A stretch of DNA of 64,000 nucleotides, taken from assembly GCA_964521255.1 (NCBI GenBank), contig CAZFRM010000005.1, positions 134,972 to 198,971 on the forward strand, given 5' to 3'. This stretch comes from ZC4RG29 sp964521255. Its GTDB lineage: Bacteria > Bacteroidota > Bacteroidia > Cytophagales > Cyclobacteriaceae. Under the pieces are notes generated by a model that was given only the letters and a program-made list of their open reading frames with translations, was not told where the DNA came from and searched no databases. The position numbers and the translations under genes were made by a program. Positions 26,699-35,800 of this stretch are shown one piece after another; position 1 is the stretch's first letter; every line of letters begins with the position of its first letter.

Positions 26699-28057
26699 TC
26701 ACGGACGAATCACCGTTCCGTCTCTTCTTCGTGTAGTCCCCCAACTGTAATCAAAGTTTTTATCAGTATCGTAAGGAAACTTCGCCGCTACTTTCTCATC
26801 AATATCAATTCCAAGTCCGGGTTTCTCCTGCGCAAACATATAACCATCCTTTACTTCAGGGCAACCAGGAAATGTTTCTTGTGTCTCTTTCGGAAATACA
26901 TATCCTTCATGCACACCAAAATTATAACTGCATAGCTCCAGGGAAAGTTGCGCGGCGTGAGCAATTGGAGATGCATCACCCGGTCCATGCCAGGCAGTTC
27001 TTACGCCAAAGAATTCACTGAGGGCCTGGACTTTTCGTGCTGGTGAAAGTCCGCCGATTTGTGATATGTGAATTCGGATAAAATCAATGAGCCGGTTATG
27101 TATTAAAGGTACATATTCATGCTCTGTGTTGAAAAGTTCACCCATAGCGAGTGGAACAGATGTTTGCTGTCTGAGCAATTTGAAATGATCATTTTGTTCA
27201 GGCGGAAATGGATCTTCAATGAAGAACGGATTGTATTGCTCCAGCGCCCTGCAAAGTGTAACTGCCTGGGGCAATGAAATCCGCTCATGAATATCGTGCA
27301 ACAATTCTATCTCATCACCGAATTTAACGCGTATCTCTTCAAACATCTTAGGTGTTTGTCTTACATACGGTGCCGGTTCATATAAGAGTTTAGGATTCGT
27401 TGGTCCCGATACATCCAACTTATCACCAGCAGCACTTCCCGGTGTACCGGTCGGACCTTTAGCGCCATAGCCCGCATAACCTTTCACGCCCATCTGTATG
27501 CGAACGTATCGATACCCCTGGCTTACACCTTTTGCTACATTTTCATTTAATTCCACCTGATCAGCGCCTTGTGCATGATAATATAGATCAGCGCCCAACC
27601 TTACTTTTCCACCCAACAATTGATACACCGGCATATTCGCTTGCTTTCCTTTGATGTCCCACAAGGCCATGTCAACACCACTCATGGCATTAAACAACAC
27701 AGGACCATTTCGCCAATACGAACTCACATAAGAAGATTGCCAGATGTCTTCAATCTCATCCACATTTCGTCCGATGAGAAAAGGTTTGAGGTATTTTTCT
27801 ATGGCGGTTTGCACCACAAGTGCCCGTTGTGTGAAAGTAGCGCAGCCTACTCCGTACAAACCTGGTTCGGATGTCATCACTTTGACCGCTACAAGACGAA
27901 TCTTATTCGGCGCCGTGAGAATAACTTTTATATCCGTTATTTTTACGGGCGTAGCGGCAGAGCTTTGCCTATGTTTTTCTTTCGAAAAAGTTAAAGAAGG
28001 CAGCAAGGTTGCTCCTGCGCCAAGACTTAAATTTTTCAGGATGTCTCTGCGTTTCAT
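26699..28057 (-). CDS. Enolase-superfamily sugar-acid dehydratase (RspA/mannonate dehydratase-like)
   Basis: 452 aa with a Tat-like start MKRRDILKNLSLGAGATLL. Mandelate-racemase/enolase fold: N-terminal capping domain, YYHAQGADQVELN, metal ligands in LLHDIHERI, FFIEDPF and MGELFN, and catalytic His in TAWHGPGD. Most like the mannonate dehydratase/starvation-sensing RspA group. The export signal is unusual for this enzyme family, but common among Bacteroidota catabolic proteins. Confidence 0.85.
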   Translation of the reverse strand: MKRRDILKNLSLGAGATLLPSLTFSKEKHRQSSAATPVKITDIKVILTAPNKIRLVAVKVMTSEPGLYGVGCATFTQRALVVQTAIEKYLKPFLIGRNVDEIEDIWQSSYVSSYWRNGPVLFNAMSGVDMALWDIKGKQANMPVYQLLGGKVRLGADLYYHAQGADQVELNENVAKGVSQGYRYVRIQMGVKGYAGYGAKGPTGTPGSAAGDKLDVSGPTNPKLLYEPAPYVRQTPKMFEEIRVKFGDEIELLHDIHERISLPQAVTLCRALEQYNPFFIEDPFPPEQNDHFKLLRQQTSVPLAMGELFNTEHEYVPLIHNRLIDFIRIHISQIGGLSPARKVQALSEFFGVRTAWHGPGDASPIAHAAQLSLELCSYNFGVHEGYVFPKETQETFPGCPEVKDGYMFAQEKPGLGIDIDEKVAAKFPYDTDKNFDYSWGTTRRRDGTVIRP

Positions 28058-28199
28058 GGTGGGTTGGTTTAGGTGAATTTTATGCCTGTACCGAAAATAC
28101 TTTTCTCAAACACTGGAAGCAATTTTACCGGCCATGAATTACAGCAAAGGCAAAATTTTCAGAACATCAGTCGTATAAAGAGAGAATTTATAAGAAAGA

Positions 28200-28970
28200 A
28201 TGAAGAAAGCATTGATTAACGGCCTTGACTTGTGGCAGTTTGAAAGTTTAAGTGACCCTTCGGTAAGACATTTTGTTACCGACCGGAATACACTACCAAA
28301 GCGAAATGACTTTACATTAAGCTACTCCAGTTCCCCTGATAGAGAAGTTATCACGACCAACCGAACCCTCCTCGCCTTTTCCATGGGAATAAAAGAGGAG
28401 AGGTTGTTCATGCCTCAACAGGTGCATAAGACAAGAATAGTTAATGTTAACTGCAATACATCGAAAGAAGCGTTGAAAGAGACGGACGCATTGATCACTA
28501 ATGAAAAAGAGATTTGCATTGCCGTAATGTCGGCTGACTGTGTTCCGATTCTATTATATGACGAAAGCAATAAAGCAATTGCTGCTGTTCACTCGGGTTG
28601 GCGTGGAACGGTAGCACGAATTCTTGAGAAGACTCTTCGTGAAATGAATTCACAATTTGGCACTAAAGGTGAAAATGTTATTGCTTGTATTGGTCCGTCG
28701 GTTTCACAAGAGTCGTATGAAGTGGGTGAAGAAGTAATGGATGAATTCCATAAGTCGTTTGGACAAGATCATGATCTAATGATCCGTCAATCCAACAATA
28801 AGGCTAAGCTTGATCTCTGGAAAGCTAATCACGTTCAATTGACAAACTTCGGAATACCTTTAGCACAAATAGAAATCTCAGATTTATGCACTGTAAAAAA
28901 CAACCATCATTTTTTCTCTGCAAGGAAAGGTGATGCAGGAAGATTTGCTGCGGGGATAATGTTAACTTGA
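28200..28970 (+). CDS. pgeF: Peptidoglycan editing factor PgeF (YfiH/laccase-domain family)
   Basis: 256 aa. The zinc and catalytic residues are all in place: His76 (MPQQVHKTRI), Cys114 (SADCVPILLY) and His131 (AAVHSGWRGT). FFSARKGDAGRFAAGIML is the usual C-terminus. PgeF family members remove mis-incorporated L-Ser from peptidoglycan precursors. Isolated gene, convergent with the MutS-like gene. Confidence 0.92.
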   Translation: MKKALINGLDLWQFESLSDPSVRHFVTDRNTLPKRNDFTLSYSSSPDREVITTNRTLLAFSMGIKEERLFMPQQVHKTRIVNVNCNTSKEALKETDALITNEKEICIAVMSADCVPILLYDESNKAIAAVHSGWRGTVARILEKTLREMNSQFGTKGENVIACIGPSVSQESYEVGEEVMDEFHKSFGQDHDLMIRQSNNKAKLDLWKANHVQLTNFGIPLAQIEISDLCTVKNNHHFFSARKGDAGRFAAGIMLT

Positions 28971-28982
28971 AACAGGGTCTGA

Positions 28983-30335
28983 TCATTTTTTATCCGGTGA
29001 TGGTAATTTTGTTTTTTGAAGTATCTCATCAATAATTTGCATAACACCTTCCTGCTTCACTATCAATAGTCCCAAACGTTCAGATGATATTCCATCCAGT
29101 AATTTATAGTTATAAACTGGTGTACTTCCGTCCAGACCAGAGTCAAGGTATTTGAAAATAATACCATTCTGTTTATCCAACTCCGAAGCAACTTCAACGA
29201 TGTGTGTAGAGGCAAAGAAAATACTTTGTTTCATTTTAGCGAATCCAGTCATCACCATCAATGTTGCATCATATGCATCTTTAACATTTGTTCCTTTGAA
29301 CAACTCGTCAAATATGATACAAACCCGACTTCGTTCTTTTATGGCCAAAACAATTTCCTTTACCCTCTTAACTTCACTATAGTAGTGGCTATAACCTTTA
29401 TTAATATTATCAGAAAGATTGATGGATGAGAAAATGCCGTTAAACAAAGAAGTATTCATTTGTCTTGCGGGAACTGGAAATCCTAAGTGCGCCAGATAAA
29501 CACAAACTCCAACATTTTTAAGGAATGTTGACTTACCAGCCATGTTTGGTCCCGAAACAAAACACAGATTACCATCTTCACCCACAGCGATATCATTCGA
29601 CACCGGATCTTTCAGAATTGGATGGAACATTTCCTTTATGTTGACGAATGGTTCACCCGCGCCGTTATACACAGGAAATGTCAAATTATTTTTAACAGTC
29701 ACTTTTGCGATTGATACAAATGCATCGAGTAAATAAGTACGTTCAAGGATTCTTAGCACATCATCCCGGAGTCTTTTTCTGATCAATCTATCCTCAGAAT
29801 TTATGAAATAGAAGCGTCCACTTTTATGGTTAAGCAAAGGCTGAAACTCTACTCTGTTTGTTATTTCCTCAACATCGGTTATTATTTCCCTAATAAGCAG
29901 TGGCGCATTAATCCTATTCAGGCTGTCAATAAATTTTATAAGCTTCTCAATGTGCGTTTTTAAATAGCTAATTCCACGCGCAATAATATAGAAATCATTG
30001 CTTGGGAATATTACATTGCTTGCTTTATCAACGATGGCATCAATTAGATTATCTCTTAAGACGGGTATATTCTGTGATAAATAATGCTCAATAAAATCCA
30101 AATCCAGGTAATGAAAATCGAAGTTGAAATTATACTCACCAATAAATCGTATGGCATCCTTCCGATTAGTTAAAAGTGTAGCATCATTTGAAGGATTGCT
30201 GAATAGCCTGAACAATGTTGCCTTACCTCCTTTCGTAATGGTTACATCAAAATATCCAAAAAGTGAAATGCTATCGCGTGTTTCGGGGAAGAGATTCAGG
30301 TCTTGCCGTGTCTGATCGTCTATTTCAAATTCCAT
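28983..30335 (-). CDS. MutS-family ATPase lacking mismatch-recognition domains
   Basis: About 450 aa from ATG at 30335, just before the conserved FEIDDQTRQDLNLF. It contains only MutS-like core and ATPase domains: Walker A GPNMAGKST, Walker B VCIIFDELFKGTN, and SINLSDNINKGYSHYYSEVK as signature region. The mismatch-binding N-terminal domain is absent, so it is not canonical MutS. Such short MutS homologues are common in Bacteroidota, with unknown substrate. Confidence 0.88.
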   Translation of the reverse strand: MEFEIDDQTRQDLNLFPETRDSISLFGYFDVTITKGGKATLFRLFSNPSNDATLLTNRKDAIRFIGEYNFNFDFHYLDLDFIEHYLSQNIPVLRDNLIDAIVDKASNVIFPSNDFYIIARGISYLKTHIEKLIKFIDSLNRINAPLLIREIITDVEEITNRVEFQPLLNHKSGRFYFINSEDRLIRKRLRDDVLRILERTYLLDAFVSIAKVTVKNNLTFPVYNGAGEPFVNIKEMFHPILKDPVSNDIAVGEDGNLCFVSGPNMAGKSTFLKNVGVCVYLAHLGFPVPARQMNTSLFNGIFSSINLSDNINKGYSHYYSEVKRVKEIVLAIKERSRVCIIFDELFKGTNVKDAYDATLMVMTGFAKMKQSIFFASTHIVEVASELDKQNGIIFKYLDSGLDGSTPVYNYKLLDGISSERLGLLIVKQEGVMQIIDEILQKTKLPSPDKK

Positions 30336-30473
30336 AGCCCCTGTCGAGAGCAATAAACGGACCAGCATTCAGTTGAACTACGCGAAATAACTTTCATTAA
30401 GTTACCAGTTCAGCAGATATGCAACAGGGAAATGTCAGCTTGAAGATTTTAAACGAATCCGTAGCCTCAGCAT

Positions 30474-30782
30474 TCAATCTTTGATATCATAACCTCCTGT
30501 GCAAGAAAGACACTGATTAGCATAGGCGTCATATTCATCATACGCCGCGCCTGGTTTTCCAAACAGGGTTATAATTTTGTCTATTCGAATGAGTGCTTGC
30601 GTATCTAATGTGATGAATAATCCTTTGCCTTCAATCTCCTCCATTTTAACAATCCTTCCTTCTATGGAGCAGACCAATTGGTCTTCATTGAAATAGAAAA
30701 TTTTTCCTGCGGTGCTTCTGGCTATTTCTTCTTCAATAACCTCCCTGTAGACATACTGAACAGGTGAATAAGATGTGTTCAT
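30474..30782 (-). CDS. Hypothetical small protein, duplicated at other end of island
   Basis: 102 aa, soluble, begins MNTSYSPVQYVYREVIEEEI, ends with a CLSCTGGYDIKD tail. A truncated relative lies at 47240-47374. Family not recognised. It borders the toxin-immunity island and sits next to an antitoxin-like gene remnant, an arrangement repeated at the island's far end. Confidence 0.55.
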   Translation of the reverse strand: MNTSYSPVQYVYREVIEEEIARSTAGKIFYFNEDQLVCSIEGRIVKMEEIEGKGLFITLDTQALIRIDKIITLFGKPGAAYDEYDAYANQCLSCTGGYDIKD

Positions 30783-30851
30783 ATGTATTATTCCGTTTTA
30801 ATGACTAGGTTGGGATATTCCATAGCAAGCAACTATATTAAACTGACCAGA

Positions 30852-31105
30852 TTATTTTGCGTTCAGCCATTCATTTATTTCCTTTTCGAGATCACTATTC
30901 TCGAAGTATAACCCTTGCTCAATTTCTTTTTTAGATGCCAGTATCTCATCCCGCTGTTCATTTGTAAGCGTAAGAACAATAGATTCTGCTGATCCAGCCA
31001 ATTGGTTCAGGAGCCTTTATTAATGCTTTAATCTTCGAAGTGCCAACCTTCAAATCTTGATTGTAATAATCAAATTCCGTTATTTTCTCAATTATCTTTA
31101 CCATA
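30852..31105 (-). pseudogene. Broken antitoxin-like gene
   Basis: ATG at 31105 opens a frame that ends early after about 51 codons. In another frame, about 55 codons (SAESIVLTLTNEQRDEILAS, then KKEIEQGLYFENSDLEKEIN EWLNAK) end at TAA 30852 and match the intact-looking gene at 47534-47827. This is the addiction-module antitoxin pattern ending in E..WL. A frameshift or recombination join near 31015 separates the two parts. Confidence 0.5.
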
Positions 31106-31200
31106 GCTTTACTTACTTATATTCATCAATTTAAAATACTTAGTTTCACACCTTTTCATTTCACCTTTATCATTTTATCTTCTCTTGGAGTGGGAAGTAA

Positions 31201-31443
31201 TTATGCTTTATCCCTAATATTCCTCGCAATGTTTATTACTTCATTTAATGTATCCTCTTCCTTTTTTGAAAAATCGGCATACTGTGTAATCGCATAACAC
31301 TTTATTAAGCTATTCAAAACTTCAATTTTGTTCTCTTGATTTTCAAGATTAACCTTGGCGTTTTTAAAAAAAATTGCAGAAGCATTTTTTCTTTCGTCCA
31401 ACAACTTTATCAATTGATCAATTTTTAAGAATAATTCGTCCAT
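31201..31443 (-). CDS. Putative immunity protein of module 1
   Basis: 80 aa, all-helical and charged, not recognised. It begins 10 bp after the stop codon of the toxin-like gene 31454-33199, which is the standard place for a cognate immunity gene. The role is inferred only from position. Confidence 0.5.
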   Translation of the reverse strand: MDELFLKIDQLIKLLDERKNASAIFFKNAKVNLENQENKIEVLNSLIKCYAITQYADFSKKEEDTLNEVINIARNIRDKA

Positions 31444-31453
31444 ATGCTTTCAA

Positions 31454-33199
31454 TTATTTAAATGCGTTTTCTATTCGGATAATCCAAGAACTTGGAATGT
31501 TCAGAATCACAGCTTGATAATCACCTCCAGGATAACCTAAACCCTGCGCGGCTGCTTTGCCTTCGCTGACCCAAATACCTGCTGGTACATCAAACTCAGA
31601 TACAAATTCTATTTTGATACCCCATTCTTCTTTAATTGCCAACATTTTCCTAAGCTCTGATTCAGAACTATATTTTCTTTTTACAACCCATGTATACTTT
31701 CTCCCAGTCTTATTTCCTGTTCCATGATATTTAAAATAACGTTCATTCGAGGTCAATTTCCTGTTTTGATAGATTAAACCTTCAAACGTTTCCGCAATAT
31801 TCCAAGGTAATTGTGGACCAGGTAAATATTTGACTTCTTTAGCTAATATCTCAAGCGATGCATCATCAACAAGATCATCTATCCTTTTCTCAGCGTTTTT
31901 AATTGTCAACTCACCCATTCTGCCAATAAACTTCTTCCAATTTTCAGCAGAGGATTCTTTGAGCAGCTTTAATGCATCCTTTAACCTTTCCGCTTTGCTG
32001 GCAACACCAATACCGAACGGAACAATAATGGTAGCAGCAGGAATAACTAACCGGCCTCTGTGGTATCGGCCAATATTATCGGTGCTGCTTAACGTATTCC
32101 AATATTCATTGAGGCGGCTATCTATCTGTGCATACAGGACTTTAATTTCTTCCCAGTTTGTTGCCAGACCATACAGGTCTTCTATCGTTTCGCGGAGTTC
32201 ATCTGCGTCCCTGCAATCACTGAAATACTTTTCAAGTTCCTCCTTCTGCTCTTTGTAGTCAAACCATTTTTCTTTTACCCAATTCCATACCCCTCCTTCC
32301 TTTTCCATCTTCGCCAACTGAGTAATTACATATTCATATTCTTCTACATTAGCAATCAATTTTTCAGGTCGACATTCCCAATACGCCAACGTGTAAGCAT
32401 ATACAACTTTACCAGGTAATTTGCTTAAATCACGAACAACCTGTGGCAAATGATATAACCCTTCAATTTCAAGATAGGCTCCGTCAATAAGACCAGCAGT
32501 AAAAGGCAAGTCGGCATTTGAATAATATAGGCTCGGTGAAACATTCTGATCGCGCCAAAAGCAATGCGGAATTATACCTTCACCGTTGTAGCTTTCCCAT
32601 CCTTCATTATTACAATTCTTAAGGAATTCATATACCTTTTGAACCTTCTCAACCCACTCTTTAAATTCAGCTTTTTCTAATAATGGTGAAGCTTGTTGAT
32701 AAAAGCCGGCAAGTGCAGAACCAGCCATCGCACTCTTCTCATCCCCTTCAAACACACTCACCAGCATGGCCGGATCGTGCATCACATCCCATTGCCATTT
32801 CCCAAGGTAGCCACCGTTGTTATAGTCCATCAGGTTGTCAGTAGCGTCTGACCCGGAAACGGAACCGTAGTGTTTATCAAATGTATGGAAGAACTTAAAT
32901 CGTCCATGCCCCAACTCATGCGCTACGGTAATCGGCTCATGCACGTTTTTGATCTCGCTGGTGAAGATGTACCCGAACTGTGCTCCGCGTGGCATGAAGG
33001 CCACGGCATTCCTATCATTTATTTTTTCCGCACCGGTGGCTTTCAGGAAGAAAAGGTAATTGGCTTTTGCATCGAAGTTTTGCTTTGCGACTTGTACGCG
33101 TTGTTCAACGTACGCATCGCCTCGTTGTAGGTGCTGATACCAGTGCTGTTCTCCATCAGCCGGATGTTTGCCTGTGTATTCGAAGTATTCGCGTTGCAC
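31454..33199 (-). CDS. Polymorphic toxin, N-terminally truncated (module 1)
   Basis: 581 codons from GTG at 33199, but the frame continues upstream and a second frame spells the natural N-ward continuation (SLPDATIEAKLK), so the start is artificial and a frameshift is present near 33215. Contains a zincin-like VAHELGHGRFKFFHTFD, the shared core SDATDNLMDYNNGGYLGKWQ, a long helical linker, and a C-terminal tip of about 95 aa with FVSEFDVPAGIWVSEGKAAA then QGLGYPGGDYQAVI. The tip is presumably the toxin; its activity is not identified (an ADP-ribosyltransferase-like fold is one possibility). Immunity gene follows. Confidence 0.65.
   Translation of the reverse strand: MQREYFEYTGKHPADGEQHWYQHLQRGDAYVEQRVQVAKQNFDAKANYLFFLKATGAEKINDRNAVAFMPRGAQFGYIFTSEIKNVHEPITVAHELGHGRFKFFHTFDKHYGSVSGSDATDNLMDYNNGGYLGKWQWDVMHDPAMLVSVFEGDEKSAMAGSALAGFYQQASPLLEKAEFKEWVEKVQKVYEFLKNCNNEGWESYNGEGIIPHCFWRDQNVSPSLYYSNADLPFTAGLIDGAYLEIEGLYHLPQVVRDLSKLPGKVVYAYTLAYWECRPEKLIANVEEYEYVITQLAKMEKEGGVWNWVKEKWFDYKEQKEELEKYFSDCRDADELRETIEDLYGLATNWEEIKVLYAQIDSRLNEYWNTLSSTDNIGRYHRGRLVIPAATIIVPFGIGVASKAERLKDALKLLKESSAENWKKFIGRMGELTIKNAEKRIDDLVDDASLEILAKEVKYLPGPQLPWNIAETFEGLIYQNRKLTSNERYFKYHGTGNKTGRKYTWVVKRKYSSESELRKMLAIKEEWGIKIEFVSEFDVPAGIWVSEGKAAAQGLGYPGGDYQAVILNIPSSWIIRIENAFK
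32731..32856 (-). repeat. 126-bp toxin-core repeat, copy 1
   Basis: Encodes SDATDNLMDYNNGGYLGKWQ and continues to VFEGDEKS. Nearly identical over 126 bp to 39323-39448. Provides homology for recombination between toxin modules. Confidence 0.85.
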
Positions 33200-33279
33200 C
33201 TGCCAGGTTATAACGGAAGGGCCGTATATTTCTTCAGCTTCGCTTCAATGGTGGCATCCGGTAGGGAAATACTTCCACC

Positions 33280-33693
33280 TCATTTTCCGTATTTCTCCGC
33301 CAAGTGCTTAATGTTATCTTGAATAGTTGTTTGGAGTTTATTTCTAATCAATTTATCCCTCCAAACCTCAGGAGATATCCGAACTTTCCATTTTTCCTTA
33401 TATCCGTAATTAATTATAATCGGTGTGAAAGCAACATCTTCAGATTTAGGTGCCAACTTGTATTCTCCACCAACATAATATCTCACAGCTTCTCCAAAAT
33501 AGGCCCAGAATTCTTTAATATCTTCACTATTCATTTCCTTAATACTTGAAAAATAATTCTCAACGGTTTGAATTTCTTCTATGGAAAAATTCACCTCGTT
33601 TTTTATTAACTTATCTCTTAAGTTGTCAATGTATGTTTCTATACTTTTAACAAACTCTAAAAACTCTTCTTTATCGACATGATCAAAACAATG
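33280..33693 (-). CDS. Orphan immunity-like protein, 5'-truncated
   Basis: The frame is open from 33693 (after TAG) to TGA at 33280 and reads DHVDKEEFLEFVKSIETYID...EFWAYFGEAVRYYVGGEYKL... with no ATG. The only conventional start is GTG at 33594, which would discard conserved-looking sequence. Probably a displaced immunity gene whose start was lost at the junction with the next module. No cognate toxin remains directly upstream. Family not recognised. Confidence 0.5.
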   Translation of the reverse strand, partial: HCFDHVDKEEFLEFVKSIETYIDNLRDKLIKNEVNFSIEEIQTVENYFSSIKEMNSEDIKEFWAYFGEAVRYYVGGEYKLAPKSEDVAFTPIIINYGYKEKWKVRISPEVWRDKLIRNKLQTTIQDNIKHLAEKYGK

Positions 33694-33707
33694 CTATTCA
33701 ATTATGA

Positions 33708-34110
33708 TTAGTCTTCTAATAATTTATTAATTTTTCCATTAAGAGAAACTAAGGCATTATTTGTCACATGAGACTCAAGCCAAGAATTGAAACTTATTCC
33801 AATCCATTTCTTTTTTCCTTTTTTATCATACTTATTGCCATAGTTAACCAATTGTGGCGTTCCAGATAAATAGTCAGATGGGGATGCTATTTTTAGCTCT
33901 CCGCCTAATTTCCATTAGTAGTTTAGAAATAAAGGATTGCTCTGCGTATTTAAAGGCATATCCAATACTCTTGAGAAAATCGAGTACAGCCTTTCTTTCA
34001 AGTTTGGAAGGCTCCTCCGCGACAAAGGGATATTTATTCGTCAATGAACGATATCGCGCACAAAAATCAATTTGTCCCAATGCTTGTTTTGCCTTTCTAT
34101 CAAATTCCAT
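33708..34110 (-). pseudogene. Frameshifted immunity-like gene (module 3)
   Basis: ATG at 34110 begins MEFDRKAKQALGQIDFCARY and stops after 78 codons. Another frame continues GGELKIASPSDYLSGTPQLV...WIGISFNSWLESHVTNNALV to TAA at 33708. Together they form one protein of about 133 aa with a single frameshift near 33895. It starts 11 bp after the end of the toxin fragment at 34122. Confidence 0.5.
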
Positions 34111-34121
34111 AAATCAAAAGT

Positions 34122-34293
34122 TTATTCAGGCGAAAATACCAGTTCAACACCATAATCTTTAGCAATTTTTTTGTTCTCCTCAATCCTGGAGAAAGTTGTA
34201 TTGCTTGATGGTATTTCAAGCTTAAGAGTGCCAGCAAGATTCTTTCCGTTGATTGACGGAGCAGACTGTGGGGTAACAATCTTCGCACCGGGT
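34122..34293 (-). pseudogene. Toxin C-terminal fragment (module 3)
   Basis: Start-less frame reading HLPPGAKIVTPQSAPSINGK and ending KIAKDYGVELVFSPE, stop at 34122. Upstream it is cut by the fold-back 34294-34370. The form (end of a toxin directly before an immunity gene) matches the other modules. Toxin type unknown. Confidence 0.45.
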
Positions 34294-34370
34294 GGTAAGT
34301 GGCTGAGATTTTAGATTGGTTAAAGTTAAAACTCTAATTTTAACCTGTACTAAAATCCCAGCCACTTACC
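34294..34370. repeat. Fold-back at the break of module 3
   Basis: GGTAAGTGGCTG..ATTTTAG and its complement CTAAAAT..CAGCCACTTACC bound a 77-bp imperfect palindrome with TTAAAACTCTAATTTTAA at its centre. It lies exactly where the module 3 toxin frame ends. Likely another non-autonomous fold-back insertion. Confidence 0.6.
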
Positions 34371-34460
34371 CAACGACTGCAAATAAATCCAACCCAGAAA
34401 TGCTACATACATTCGTAAAAGACACCCTCTAAACAGAGAGCACGAGAAAAATTAAACCGT

Positions 34461-35489
34461 TTATATCTCATACACTAATAGATTTCGGTCCTGACTAAGT
34501 ACATACATTCGGTTGCTATTGAAAACAGGTTTGTATGTTGCAGCTTTCGTGTCAAGGATCATCCCTGAAACAAACTCACCAGTCAGAGGCTCTATCTTTA
34601 TGAGGTATCGGACTCCTAATTCAGAAAACGTGAAAAACAAAAATCCATCAAAAAAAACCAAACCGGAGCCAGCGTTCATAAAATGCACCTTGTTTAAGTT
34701 AATCTCTACATGTGTCGGTAGTTCACGTTCAAGAATCTTTTTGCCTTTTTCAATATCAATAATGGAATAGAATACTCCTTGGCTTAGGTAGCCAAAGGTT
34801 TTGTCAAATACGATCTCATTAGGGTCTAAAGCATCAAAATCAATTTGCCACAATTGCTTACCTGTACTTTCGTGAAGCGCAATTACAGCATGTGTTAGCG
34901 TTACAATAATTTTCGTATCCCTTACATAAACTTGTTTTACATTTTGAAGCCGAACCTCAGTTTCTTTATGCAACAAAATCTTATTCAATTCAGACCCTAA
35001 CTGTCCGGTATCAAAGGACCAAATCTCCCTACCTTCGTAAAGGCTTATTTTTTTTAAGAAATTCTCAGATTTAATTATAAGTGAGTCTTTGAAAAGACAC
35101 GCTGGCATTCCCTCAATAAGAATTTTCTCTTTCAAAAAAATTCTCTCCAATACATTAAACACACAATACTCTACCGTATCATTCGCATCATCTACGAGCT
35201 TCCAAACACTCAAATTCTCATAAGCAATCCCCTCATAAGAATACTCTTCATCACCTGCGAATAATAGCTTTCCGGCTAAATCATAGATTCGTAAGCCATG
35301 GCAAAGTAAATGTTCATTTAAGCATACTATAGAATGAACAATTTCCTCAGTTGACCACAGAAATTCTAAATTGTCTTTTGACAGGCAGGTCAACTTTTTA
35401 TCCGGATGACTTAAAAAATAAAGTCCATTTCCGCAAACTACCGGGATAGACCTGACATTATTAACTTGTTTGTAAAAATTATATCGCAT
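34461..35489 (-). CDS. PQQ-like beta-propeller protein, putative immunity (module 4)
   Basis: About 342 aa from ATG at 35489, one base after the stop codon of the toxin fragment upstream. Repeated blade motifs such as LYEGREIWSFDTG, ESTGKQLWQIDFD and GLYFLSHPDKKLTCLSKDNL show a PQQ/WD-type beta-propeller. No signal peptide. Beta-propeller immunity proteins are known in polymorphic toxin loci, and the coupling to a toxin tip supports that here. Confidence 0.6.
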   Translation of the reverse strand: MRYNFYKQVNNVRSIPVVCGNGLYFLSHPDKKLTCLSKDNLEFLWSTEEIVHSIVCLNEHLLCHGLRIYDLAGKLLFAGDEEYSYEGIAYENLSVWKLVDDANDTVEYCVFNVLERIFLKEKILIEGMPACLFKDSLIIKSENFLKKISLYEGREIWSFDTGQLGSELNKILLHKETEVRLQNVKQVYVRDTKIIVTLTHAVIALHESTGKQLWQIDFDALDPNEIVFDKTFGYLSQGVFYSIIDIEKGKKILERELPTHVEINLNKVHFMNAGSGLVFFDGFLFFTFSELGVRYLIKIEPLTGEFVSGMILDTKAATYKPVFNSNRMYVLSQDRNLLVYEI

Positions 35490-35490
35490 T

Positions 35491-35800
35491 TTAGTCAACA
35501 ACTCTAAAGATTTTTGTAAAATTTTCTGTCTTTTCGAGATTTTTTACTAACCTTTCTGCATAGTTAGTAGCTGTAATAAGATTATCTGCTGGGAAAAGTT
35601 TCTTTACAATACTTTCATCCAATGACGCTGTTAGTTCAACTGTACTACTTTTAAGTACATTAATCACATTAGCTTTAAGAATATCGTCAGTTATACCATT
35701 AGTCTTTTTAAAGACCCATTTAAGTTGATCTATATCGCTGATATCTGGGCTCGCTAAATCCCTGATGAATTGTTTTCGGATTACATCCCCACCCCCCCTG
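35491..35800 (-). pseudogene. Toxin C-terminal fragment (module 4), cut by RAYT element
   Basis: Start-less frame GGDVIRKQFIRDLASPDISD...NYAERLVKNLEKTENFTKIF ending TAA at 35491. The upstream residues in the same frame come from the REP arm, not from the toxin. All-helical, activity unknown. A G-rich run (complement of 35788-35798) marks the junction with the RAYT element. Confidence 0.5.
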
